IMG/VR virus record: IMGVR_UViG_3300035670_000816
Location: 1 to 33,147 of that record
Source: a virus
Reading direction: 5' to 3' (one strand)
Length of the DNA stretch: 33,147 nt
In this document: positions 26,619-32,434 of the stretch, piece after piece
How the letters are laid out: each line of letters begins with the position of its first letter
How positions within the stretch are numbered: the stretch's first letter is position 1
Program-made: the position numbers and the translations under genes
The notes under the pieces: generated by a model
Told to the model about the DNA's origin: nothing
The model's database searches: none
What the model saw: only the letters and a program-made list of their open reading frames with translations

Positions 26619-27176
26619 TCATTCTGCCGCCTGTTCGCTCATCCTCTCGAAGTCATCAAGCAACCTCAGCACCCGTCCGTCATCGCCCATCCTTCTTCGT
26701 TCCTCGTGCTCCCTTTCGCTGGAACTCAACAACTGCCGCATGTAGGTATCCAGGTAGAACTTGCTCTTGGCCCTGTCGTCAGTCCTCAGCGTCACAAGCA
26801 TATTCAATGCCGCCCTGGTTGGAACGCTGTCGTAAACAGTATTTGCGTCATCATTCAAATGCTCAGCTATCCATTCAATAATCGTTTCGGCGCTTACGGC
26901 CTGCGGACGGGCCGGCATCTGGATAACATTCTTGACTTCCGGCTTTACCTCCTCGTCCTTCTTCACCCGCTTCTTTCGTGCCGGCACGCCTCCCGCTCGA
27001 TCCGCGCCAACATCTTCGCCTTCCCCGTCAACGCGCATCTCCTCATACGCCTTGATCCAGGCGCCCTCTTCCGTAAATCCCTCGTCACGCAATTCCAATA
27101 ACCTGGCCGTGAACCGACCCCACTTTCCCTTGGCCAGCAACTTGCGCTTGTGTTCGATACGTAGATCTTCATCCAT
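26619..27176 (-). CDS. Hypothetical protein, candidate terminase small subunit (185 aa)
   Basis: ATG at 27176 with AAGG just upstream. Charged helical protein: an N-terminal basic helical segment (RKLLAKGKWGRFTARLLELRDEGFTEEGAWIKAYEEM) is followed by an Arg/Lys/Glu-rich linker and a second helical domain ending in an acidic/basic tail. A helical DNA-binding N-terminus plus an oligomerisation helix would fit a small terminase, and its place upstream of the large terminase supports this. The motif evidence is weak. Confidence 0.7.
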   Translation of the reverse strand: MDEDLRIEHKRKLLAKGKWGRFTARLLELRDEGFTEEGAWIKAYEEMRVDGEGEDVGADRAGGVPARKKRVKKDEEVKPEVKNVIQMPARPQAVSAETIIEWIAEHLNDDANTVYDSVPTRAALNMLVTLRTDDRAKSKFYLDTYMRQLLSSSEREHEERRRMGDDGRVLRLLDDFERMSEQAAE

Positions 27177-27261
27177 TCGCCTTGATCTCCCTCTCTATCA
27201 TGTAACTGCTTTCCAACCCCTTCGGACGCTCCCACTTCACCACGTTATCGTCAACACTCAA
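27169..27261 (-). CDS. Possible very small gene (30 aa)
   Basis: TTG at 27261, 7 nt after GGAGGT, opens a frame ending in TGA that overlaps the next gene's start by 8 bp. It encodes a short polar peptide (SVDDNVVKWERPKG...). It fills the otherwise empty 180 bp between the MazG-like gene and the 185-aa gene. Only the ribosome site and the overlap support it; it could be chance. Confidence 0.35.
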   Translation of the reverse strand: MSVDDNVVKWERPKGLESSYMIEREIKANG

Positions 27262-27357
27262 CAGCCGCACCTCCGCGCATGCTCTTCCACGTCTTCTTCT
27301 GCATGTGCATCTCAAACCCTCCGGTTGCTGGTCACGAAACAGATTTCGCGATCAAAT

Positions 27358-27687
27358 CTAGCGGTCGTCACCAGATCCGCCCAGTACTCCGCGCTCCTGA
27401 CGTGACTGCAACTTCTCTAGATTGCATTCAGCCACGCATTCCATGTCCAATCCGACTTCAGTGCAGATGGCCCCGACATACCAAAGCACGTCGCCAAGCT
27501 CTTTCTTCAGCGCCTCCTTGCGTGCCGGCGTAATCACGCTTTGGTCATCGCGATAGCATTTCTTCATGTTCTCGGCGACTTCGCCAGCTTCACCGCAAAG
27601 GCCAAGCGTCGGGTAATATGCGTTGTTTCCAGACATCGGATAGACGGCCGTCTTCCAAGCTTTCTTCTGGTATTTCCTGAATGTCAT
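27358..27687 (-). CDS. MazG-like nucleotide pyrophosphohydrolase (109 aa)
   Basis: ATG at 27687 with CAGGAGAA about 9 nt upstream. The protein shows the MazG signature: GEAGEVAEN with E33 and E36, and KKELGDVLWYVGAI with E63 and D66, the usual metal-binding acidic residues. The size fits a single-domain phage MazG. The family hydrolyses nucleoside triphosphates, and phage MazG enzymes are thought to alter nucleotide or alarmone pools during infection. It overlaps a truncated methyltransferase frame by 98 bp. Confidence 0.88.
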   Translation of the reverse strand: MTFRKYQKKAWKTAVYPMSGNNAYYPTLGLCGEAGEVAENMKKCYRDDQSVITPARKEALKKELGDVLWYVGAICTEVGLDMECVAECNLEKLQSRQERGVLGGSGDDR

Positions 27688-27937
27688 CTGTCAATTCTCC
27701 TGTCGTGAAAGGTTCCTCTTTTTTTTTACACACACACACGAAAGGGCGCCGCACTTCCCGAAACACCTCAACCAGCTTCTCAACATACTCACCGGGCGTC
27801 TCCTCTAATCCCAACTGACCCTCAACGCCATAATCACGTAATCCCCAATACGGCGGACTCGTAACACAGCAATCAACCTCCCCCTCTGGAAGACCCCTCA
27901 ACCTATCCAAACAATCCCCCTCAATTATCTCAACCAC
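27590..27937 (-). pseudogene. Truncated DNA methyltransferase (motif IV fragment)
   Basis: GTG at 27937 with a GGGGG site just upstream. Residues 1-65 match the start of an N4/N6 adenine or cytosine DNA methylase: IIEGDCLDRLRGLPEGEVD then TSPPYWGLRDY (motif IV) and a helix to FREVRR. The frame then enters a (GT)6-A9 simple-sequence tract and ends after about 50 unrelated residues. The motif I FxGxG SAM-binding part, expected later, is absent, and neither other frame continues the domain. A deletion at the repeat, or an assembly error there, probably removed it. It overlaps the MazG-like gene. Confidence 0.75.
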
Positions 27938-27960
27938 GAATTACCCCCTTTCTCCTCATC

Positions 27961-27989
27961 ACCTTATCAGGGGTGCACAAAAATGTCAA
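27961..27989 (-). promoter_or_regulatory. Leftward promoter of structural operon
   Basis: On the minus strand TTGACA (perfect -35) is followed after 17 bp by TAAGGT, with TGA extending the -10. The spacer has the palindrome GTGCAC. It sits 24 bp upstream of the GTG start at 27937 and is the best promoter for the long leftward block. Confidence 0.65.
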
Positions 27990-28183
27990 TAGTCCGGCAC
28001 GGAATGGTGATCTTTTTTGGGGTCGACGGCAGGAGGTATGGCTAGGGAGAGGGCTAAGTGTACCTGGCTGCCGCGCGCGCGGGCCGGGGTCTGGTAAAGG
28101 TTTTCGCCGCTCGATAGGGTCCCATATTGATGCACATTGCTAGAATAGCTCGGTATGACCACAAAAACCCCACTAATAGCGCT

Positions 28184-28218
28184 CACCAGCTGGTGGCTAT
28201 GCGACCACTCAGCCACCA
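28184..28218. promoter_or_regulatory. Overlapping inverted repeats, operator-like
   Basis: CACCAGCTGGTG (28184-28195) is a perfect 12-bp palindrome. It overlaps TGGTGGCT (28191-28198) which pairs perfectly with AGCCACCA (28211-28218). A further TGGTGGCCA lies at 28289-28297. Confidence 0.5.
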
Positions 28219-28542
28219 TAGGGCGGGAGTCCAGGGGATTTGACCTTCCAGGGGCCGGCCGCCAGGGCCTCGGGGCGCTCGGGCGCGGTGGTGGCCATAG
28301 AGGAGCGCGTCACATACCCATCCCTTTTCGCCTCGGTTGATGGCCGTCCTTACCACCTGGTTAGTCGAGGTCTTGTCTTACCGGCGGGCGCTTGCAAAGG
28401 CGGCGAGCGAGTAGGCTGGGTTAGATAGGTGATTATCCGGTGGATAGACCGTCAATGGAATGGAGTTGAGGACAAAGCTGTACTTGGACCGACTGTCCCC
28501 CCCTCTATCCCCCCCAGAGTCGTCACCAAAAAAGCGATTTTT

Positions 28543-28572
28543 TTGACGGGATTGTGCTAATATTTTTATAAG
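28543..28572 (+). promoter_or_regulatory. Candidate early rightward promoter (distal)
   Basis: TTGACG at 28543-28548 and TATAAG at 28567-28572 are spaced 18 bp, in the most A/T-rich part of the control region. An A6/T7 inverted tract sits directly upstream. It points to the rightward block. Confidence 0.55.
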
Positions 28573-28633
28573 AGTATGGCTATCAGGCGTTTGTGAGTGC
28601 GAAAAGAAATTTTATAAAAATATAGATTGCGTC

Positions 28634-28662
28634 TTGACTCGTGGCTGGCCACCGAGTCTACT
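28634..28662 (+). promoter_or_regulatory. Candidate early rightward promoter with operator (proximal)
   Basis: TTGACT at 28634-28639 and TCTACT at 28657-28662 with a 17-bp spacer. The spacer contains the palindrome GTGGCTGGCCAC (28641-28652), as expected of a repressor site. It lies 46 bp before the first rightward gene. Confidence 0.5.
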
Positions 28663-28676
28663 GTGAGGAGTGGCTG

Positions 28677-28688
28677 TGGTGGCCACCA
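28677..28688. promoter_or_regulatory. 12-bp palindrome, operator-like
   Basis: TGGTGGCCACCA is a perfect palindrome a few bases after the expected start of the proximal rightward promoter. It shares TGGCCAC with the palindrome inside the promoter, 36 bp upstream centre to centre. Confidence 0.5.
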
Positions 28689-28707
28689 ACAAAGAAAGGG
28701 GAAAGAA

Positions 28708-28920
28708 ATGCGCGTTACAGTTGAGAAGGCGAAAGCGGTTGAATACGTCCGCAAACTCGTATTGGAGGACGGTCTGTACAAGGCCGAGACAAAACCTGAT
28801 GGGTCTATCTGGGGCTTCTTCGCCCGTGAAGGCGACCGGCCTGACGCTTGGCTATGCATCAGCCAAGCGCCAACGCCAGAGCTTCGCAAAGCCCTGGCGA
28901 AGGCTGTGTTTGCGGTCTGA
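28708..28920 (+). CDS. Hypothetical early protein (70 aa)
   Basis: ATG at 28708 with AAAGGGG about 8 nt upstream; a longer in-frame start would begin inside the promoter and is not credible. Small alpha/beta protein with a helix (VEKAKAVEYVRKLVLED), strands ETKPDGSIWGFFARE, WLCISQ, and a C-terminal helix. No family recognised. It is first in the rightward block and followed by a strong terminator, so it may be expressed early and alone. Confidence 0.75.
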   Translation: MRVTVEKAKAVEYVRKLVLEDGLYKAETKPDGSIWGFFAREGDRPDAWLCISQAPTPELRKALAKAVFAV

Positions 28921-28989
28921 CCGCCCCGGAATCCACTATTTCGCCCCTGGCGCAGGTGATGCTGCGCGGGGGTTGCTGCATTGAGAGCG

Positions 28990-29016
28990 CCCCGGCAGAT
29001 TGACTGCCGGGGTTTT
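28990..29016 (+). terminator. Rho-independent terminator
   Basis: A perfect 9-bp stem CCCCGGCAG / CTGCCGGGG with a 5-base loop is followed by TTTT. It lies 70 bp beyond the first rightward gene. Confidence 0.85.
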
Positions 29017-29044
29017 CGATCAAAAATTTTTTGGAGGAAAAGTC

Positions 29045-29242
29045 ATGAAAAATTACGTCATCACATGTCGGAGCGGGGTGCATGCTCTAGTGAAAGCCAC
29101 CGATGCACAGGCGGCAAACGAGCAGTGGGACGCGGAGGCGGAGACCGGAAACGCTGAGCCGCGTATCCCCGGACTTACGCGACGTGCTAACCGTGGCGAC
29201 GTCGTTGCCTGCGTTGCCTCAGGTCACGATTACAGGACTTGA
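29045..29242 (+). CDS. Hypothetical protein (65 aa)
   Basis: ATG at 29045 with GGAGG upstream in an A/T-rich leader just after the terminator. Short mixed protein starting MKNYVITCRSGVHALVKATDAQAANEQW, then Arg/Gly/Val-rich end. The strand-helix start resembles small phage proteins of unknown role. It has no second upstream promoter that I could identify, so read-through of the terminator may be needed. Confidence 0.72.
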   Translation: MKNYVITCRSGVHALVKATDAQAANEQWDAEAETGNAEPRIPGLTRRANRGDVVACVASGHDYRT

Positions 29243-29257
29243 ATGAAAGGGGATGCA

Positions 29258-29380
29258 ATGACCAAACGGAAAATGGCGGAGATCATTCGGGAGCACGGGC
29301 TTCAATGTCGGGGCAGCAGGTTAGCGAGGATTTGTGGCATAGTGGCGATATGTGGTATCTCGGTGAGGCGGTGTCTTTGA
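29258..29380 (+). CDS. Truncated copy of the downstream 72-aa gene (40 aa)
   Basis: ATG at 29258 follows AAAGGGGATGCA. The first 18 residues MTKRKMAEIIREHGLQCR match those of the 72-aa gene at 31960 with two conservative changes (V to I, F to L). Codon changes are otherwise synonymous. After residue 18 the sequence is unrelated and stops at 40 residues. It overlaps the next gene in another frame. Either a remnant of a duplicated gene or a short functional peptide. Confidence 0.45.
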   Translation: MTKRKMAEIIREHGLQCRGSRLARICGIVAICGISVRRCL

Positions 29381-29679
29381 TGCTTGCCGTGCGGCGTGTC
29401 GTGCGTCGGAAACATGTTCGTGAGGCTATTATTGAGAAGGCGAAAGCGGCTATCGGAGCCTCCGCGCTCCGACGTGTGGAGGCCTCTCACCTCGCGCGGA
29501 AGACCGCAAGCGAGGTGGTGGCCTTGCGACCAGATCTGGCGTCAGGAGACGCCGTCTCGGTGGTGCTGGGGACAGACCCCAGCCTGACCGCGGCAGAGGT
29601 TATCGCAATCCTGGACGAAGCCACCCGTGACTGGGCGGCAGAGAATGGGCCGTTATCCAGCACGGATATGCGTGCCTAG
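29305..29679 (+). CDS. Hypothetical helical protein (124 aa)
   Basis: Best start ATG at 29305, inside the duplicated segment; a longer frame begins with a poor TTG at 29239. The ribosome site (GGAG 12 nt upstream) is weak. Helical and Ala/Arg-rich: LMLAVRRVVRRKHVREAIIEKAKAAIGASALRRVEASHLARKTASEVVALRPDL then TAAEVIAILDEATRDW. Amphipathic helices suggest a nucleic-acid or oligomerising protein; no family is recognised. Its start seems to have been built from a copied gene start. Confidence 0.65.
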   Translation: MSGQQVSEDLWHSGDMWYLGEAVSLMLAVRRVVRRKHVREAIIEKAKAAIGASALRRVEASHLARKTASEVVALRPDLASGDAVSVVLGTDPSLTAAEVIAILDEATRDWAAENGPLSSTDMRA

Positions 29680-29693
29680 GCATTGGCGCGACA

Positions 29694-29759
29694 ATGGATG
29701 AGCACGCAGACTACGACGGCGCAATTACGATAGAAATGATCGTCAAAGGAGGTGCATGA
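29694..29759 (+). CDS. Possible 21-aa peptide
   Basis: ATG at 29694 opens a short frame (MDEHADYDGAITIEMIVKGGA) whose stop overlaps the next gene's start (TGATG). No ribosome site precedes it. The overlap is the only support. Confidence 0.3.
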   Translation: MDEHADYDGAITIEMIVKGGA

Positions 29760-29929
29760 TGGATTTGGCGTGTCATTGCAATGTGAGGGTTGCGGCCGGC
29801 CAGCGCGAGGTTATTACTCCCAAACAGGCGCAATCAGCGCCGGCGCGCCGGGTGGTCATATCGCGACCGTTGTCGGAGATTTGTGGGATAGTTGGCCAGA
29901 ATCCATTGTGGATAGTGGCGCAAGATTAG
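29759..29929 (+). CDS. Small hypothetical protein (56 aa)
   Basis: AAAGGAGGTGCATGATG places ATG 29759 at a good distance from the ribosome site (an ATG at 29756 is closer than ideal). The same leader form occurs before the 33-aa gene at 31702. Basic, Ala-rich sequence with CHC near the start. A different frame over this area has a C-x2-C motif but no start with a ribosome site, so I prefer this frame. Function unknown. Confidence 0.5.
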   Translation: MDLACHCNVRVAAGQREVITPKQAQSAPARRVVISRPLSEICGIVGQNPLWIVAQD

Positions 29930-29973
29930 GGGCTTGCATGAGGCGGGCCCGCAACCGTTGAAGGGGGTTTAAC

Positions 29974-31044
29974 ATGTTGAAAGTCGAGACAAAGCGCTTG
30001 AAGTCAAGCGTTGCCACGTTGAAGAAAGTAACCTCAGGGGCCCGGCCGCGGGCGATTCTTAAACAGTTGCGGTTGAGTTGCGGCCACCTTGAAGCAACGG
30101 ACCTTGAAACATACGTTTCGTTGAATGTCGGCGCTGAAGGTGACGGCGACTATCTTCTCCCGGTTGAAACACCGCTGGGGGGGTTGCTTGGCGCCGATAC
30201 GACAATCCGGTCAAGCGAAGCGCGGCAGACCATTCTCGAAAGCGGTTCCTGCAAGTTGGAAGCGGTGACCGCGGACCCTTCAGAGTGGCCAGACGCAACG
30301 GCGCCAAGCGCCGGCCGGCTTGTGGCCAGCTTAGAGGCTGGTTGTTTGCTAGACTGCCTCAATAAGGTGAGTCTAAGCGCTGCACGTGATCAAGGTCGTT
30401 ATGCAATCAACGGGGTCTATTTTGTCAACGTACATGATAGGTTGGATATGGTCGCAACGAACGGCCATTGTTTAAGCAAAATCCAGGTCAAAGACTGCCT
30501 ACGTGAAGACGGCGACTTTGACGGGGGGCGAATAATCCCGATCAAAAGCGCGAAGCTGCTTCAACACCTCTTGAAGCGCTGCAAGGGTATGGTCGATATC
30601 AGGTTGACATCTCGAGAGGTTATCTTCGTGCATTCTGACTTCCGCCTCAATTGTGTGAAGATTGAAGGGATTTTCCCGAAATATGAGCAAGTCATTCCTG
30701 ATTGGAAGGAAACAACGATTACCATTAACGTAAAAGAGGCGCTGGACGCCTTCAAGGCGTTTGTGTTTCCAAAAGATTGCGCGGATTGCGTCCTTGATCT
30801 GGTTGCAGACGACAACAAGCTTTCAATCACAAGCCCGGCGCTGAATCTTACCTTGTCAATCACGGCGCTAACGCCTTGTGCGGTCAAGTGGTCAATGACT
30901 CCTGGTTATTTCAAAGACATGCTGTCCGTTCACTCAGATAGGACGATCGATATTGAATACATTTCAGAGGTTCGACCGATTGTTGTCCGGGCCCGGGGGC
31001 TTATCCAGGTCATCATGCCCGTAACCGGGAAGAAAAAGAAATAG
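29974..31044 (+). CDS. dnaN: DNA polymerase III beta subunit-like sliding clamp (356 aa)
   Basis: ATG at 29974 with AAGGGGG upstream. At 356 residues it matches bacterial beta clamps (about 366) with three domains. Recognisable elements: middle domain LSAARDQGRYAINGVYF with LDMVATNGHCLSKI, the domain-2 loop VKIEGIFPKYEQVIP, and the end VVRARGLIQVIMPVT, whose MP near the C-terminus fits the peptide-binding cleft. The clamp encircles DNA and tethers polymerase. Sequence divergence from host-type clamps suggests a phage enzyme, not a recent host copy. A strong terminator follows, so it is probably one of the main early replication products. The polymerase it serves is not in the window. Confidence 0.92.
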   Translation: MLKVETKRLKSSVATLKKVTSGARPRAILKQLRLSCGHLEATDLETYVSLNVGAEGDGDYLLPVETPLGGLLGADTTIRSSEARQTILESGSCKLEAVTADPSEWPDATAPSAGRLVASLEAGCLLDCLNKVSLSAARDQGRYAINGVYFVNVHDRLDMVATNGHCLSKIQVKDCLREDGDFDGGRIIPIKSAKLLQHLLKRCKGMVDIRLTSREVIFVHSDFRLNCVKIEGIFPKYEQVIPDWKETTITINVKEALDAFKAFVFPKDCADCVLDLVADDNKLSITSPALNLTLSITALTPCAVKWSMTPGYFKDMLSVHSDRTIDIEYISEVRPIVVRARGLIQVIMPVTGKKKK

Positions 31045-31066
31045 ACGTTTCCTTCTCTCGACCTAC

Positions 31067-31094
31067 AAGCCCGGCCGCTGTATCGCCGGGCTTT
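31067..31094 (+). terminator. Rho-independent terminator after clamp gene
   Basis: Perfect 9-bp stem AAGCCCGGC / GCCGGGCTT with a 9-base loop and a short T-run (TTT). It lies 22 bp after the clamp stop. Confidence 0.75.
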
Positions 31095-31157
31095 AGGCAT
31101 TAGAGGGCGCTCTGAAGGGCGCCAGAACATTCAAGGATCATTTGAAAGGGGAAAACG

Positions 31158-31625
31158 ATGTTAGCGCAGAAATTAGAGAAACATCAAAAATTGATGGATC
31201 TTAACTGCACTGAGTGCTTCGCCGTTCCTGGAGAATACTGGATTATCGACGTGATCAATCCAGAAACCGGGCGAACGTGCATAAACGATATGACTCTTGA
31301 GGAAGTCAGGGCAGAGAGGCCGGACCGCGCTGGAGCCGTAAAAATGCTGATATCGGATTGGCAGGAAAGCAGGGCGGCGGCGCAACGCACTCCGATATCT
31401 TGGGAACAGACCACGGAATCAGAATATCATGAAATGATGGGGGCCGTTCCTCCGTTCTGCTTCGCCAGCGTCGGTTTTTTGGTTGGCGAACCTTGGGATC
31501 ATGACGCGCTGAATGGTCGGCCGCGTTATACAGGATACCGAAATACAGGCAGGGGTTATTACAAGTCGTCAAGACCGATCACGAAAAAGGAGTTTAGAGA
31601 GCAGTTATTCCTTGCAATCGATTAG
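31158..31625 (+). CDS. Unknown protein with clamp-binding-like C-terminus (155 aa)
   Basis: ATG at 31158 with AAAGGGG about 7 nt upstream. The protein has TTESEYHEMMGAVPPF and FLVGEPWDHDALNGRPRYTGY, then RPITKKEFREQLFLAID. The FLVGEP-WDH stretch matches an uncharacterised family I have seen in phage and plasmid proteins; I cannot name it. QLFLAI at residues 148-153 fits the QLxLx[L/I] form of beta-clamp-binding peptides and lies at the free C-terminus, directly after the clamp gene. That would link it to replication, but the pattern is short and could be chance. Confidence 0.75.
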   Translation: MLAQKLEKHQKLMDLNCTECFAVPGEYWIIDVINPETGRTCINDMTLEEVRAERPDRAGAVKMLISDWQESRAAAQRTPISWEQTTESEYHEMMGAVPPFCFASVGFLVGEPWDHDALNGRPRYTGYRNTGRGYYKSSRPITKKEFREQLFLAID

Positions 31626-31636
31626 CCTTCAAGCCG

Positions 31637-31660
31637 GGGCCCCTGGTTCGCCGGGGGCCC
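31637..31660 (+). other. 10-bp hairpin with UUCG tetraloop
   Basis: GGGCCCCTGG-TTCG-CCGGGGGCCC forms a continuous 10-bp stem (one G-U pair) closed by a UUCG tetraloop. It lies 12 bp after the 155-aa gene and lacks a T-tract, so it may stabilise or process mRNA rather than end it. Confidence 0.65.
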
Positions 31661-31701
31661 GAGCGTGCAGGTTAAGCGAAAACACGAGAGGAAAGGGGTG
31701 C

Positions 31702-31803
31702 ATGATGACTAAGTTCGAAGAATCCGCTTGGATAGTTGTGGGGTGTATGGCCGGGGCCGCGATCGTGGCCATTTTTGCGTTTTGCGTGCAGGTGTTCGCG
31801 TGA
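31702..31803 (+). CDS. Small single-pass membrane protein (33 aa)
   Basis: ATG at 31702 (or the next ATG 3 bp on) with AAAGGGG upstream. The polar start MMTKFEESAW is followed by one hydrophobic helix VVGCMAGAAIVAIFAFCVQVFA. This is a typical tiny phage membrane protein. Its stop shares a base with the next start (TGATG). Role unknown; host membrane interference or a small holin-like function are possible. Confidence 0.65.
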   Translation: MMTKFEESAWIVVGCMAGAAIVAIFAFCVQVFA

Positions 31804-32030
31804 TGGATAACGTCGATCGCATCATGCGGGGCCACAGCAACCTTTACCAGTGGGTGATGCTAAATCATCCGGATCTGGACGGGATGGCGGCGCAAGAAAT
31901 GGTCCATGAGTTGCTGGCGCTGGCGCTTGACATGCCACATTTACGGGAAAGGGGCAACAATGACGAAGCGAAAAATGGCGGAGATCGTGAGGGAGCACGG
32001 GTTTCAATGTCGGGAGATGATCAGGGGTAG
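31803..32030 (+). CDS. Hypothetical helical protein (75 aa)
   Basis: ATG at 31803 overlaps the previous stop (TGATG). N-terminal 50 residues form helices (IMRGHSNLYQWVMLNHPDLDGMAAQEMVHELLALALDM). The last 25 residues are an out-of-frame reading of the next gene's start. This may mean the real gene once ended sooner. No family recognised. Confidence 0.6.
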   Translation: MDNVDRIMRGHSNLYQWVMLNHPDLDGMAAQEMVHELLALALDMPHLRERGNNDEAKNGGDREGARVSMSGDDQG

Positions 32031-32178
32031 GGCCGGGGTGGCCGTCCTGGATACCTACATGAAAGACGGCGTCGAGGAACAACGCTGGGTCCAGGTCAAG
32101 AGCGAGTGGCAAATGTGGGATTTCCTTGGATACGGCGCGGCTGACGAAGCCCGGAGGGTTCTGCATTATGGCGCGTGA
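31960..32178 (+). CDS. Hypothetical protein, parent of the duplicated segment (72 aa)
   Basis: ATG at 31960 with AAAGGGG upstream. Basic helical start MTKRKMAEIVREHGFQCREM, then AVLDTYMKDGVEEQRWVQVKS and WDFLGYGAADEARRVLHYG. The first 18 codons are repeated at 29258. It overlaps the preceding gene by 71 bp in a different frame and the next by 11 bp. No known family; a small regulator is possible from its short basic helical start. Confidence 0.7.
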   Translation: MTKRKMAEIVREHGFQCREMIRGRAGVAVLDTYMKDGVEEQRWVQVKSEWQMWDFLGYGAADEARRVLHYGA

Positions 32179-32434
32179 TTTTGAGTTGCAGGTGTGCAAT
32201 CATTGTCGGGAGGCCTTCATCGGGCCCCCGACGGTTTCATGTCCGGAATGCCAAACGCGCGCGGTCTTGACCGATGGCAAATTGCGGCGCCGGATCATCA
32301 ACCGCAATAAAATTAATCCAGCATACGAGATTGTGAAAAAGTGGGACGCCGCAGACCTGGACAACTGGCTTGTGCGCAGAATGGTCGATATTTTGACCTA
32401 TCAGCGCCCGGAAAGGAGTGATAATGCCACATGA
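32168..32434 (+). CDS. Zinc-ribbon-like hypothetical protein (88 aa)
   Basis: ATG at 32168 is preceded by GGAGGG. CNHC near the start and CPEC 12 residues on give a C-x2-C ... C-x2-C zinc site. A basic helix follows (KLRRRIINRNKINPAYEIVKKWDAADLDNW), suggesting nucleic acid binding. It overlaps neighbours by 11 bp at each end. Family not recognised; role in early replication or regulation is inferred from its place. Confidence 0.75.
   Translation: MARDFELQVCNHCREAFIGPPTVSCPECQTRAVLTDGKLRRRIINRNKINPAYEIVKKWDAADLDNWLVRRMVDILTYQRPERSDNAT

Larger units (their letters stand above)
27938..28707. other. Non-coding divergent control region
   Basis: 770 bp between the leftward and rightward gene blocks. 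Short open frames here lack ribosome sites and codon bias. It holds three candidate promoters, several related inverted repeats with TGGTGGC/GCCACCA arms, a GC-rich stretch (28061-28420), an inverted TATCC-GGT-GGATA at 28434-28446 loosely like a DnaA box (7 of 9 on one strand), and an A/T-rich part (28524-28626). Replication origin or regulatory switch functions are possible but unproven. No tRNA was recognised. Confidence 0.6.

Noticed and set aside
27986-28219. 77-codon minus-strand frame in the divergent region
   Set aside because: No ribosome site and it crosses the inverted repeats and the -35 of the leftward promoter.
28155-28428. Two plus-strand frames of about 61 codons
   Set aside because: GC-driven open frames without ribosome sites or recognisable composition; they overlap each other.
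28431-28449. DnaA-box pair or replication origin
   Set aside because: TATCC-GGT-GGATA matches a DnaA box at only 7 of 9 on one strand and 6 of 9 on the other; no cluster of boxes was seen.
27938-28707. tRNA or CRISPR array in the non-coding region
   Set aside because: No cloverleaf with a T-loop consensus and no regularly spaced direct repeats were found by eye.
29752-29961. 69-codon frame with a C-x2-C motif
   Set aside because: Its GTG start lies inside the ribosome site; the frame beginning at ATG 29759 has correct spacing.
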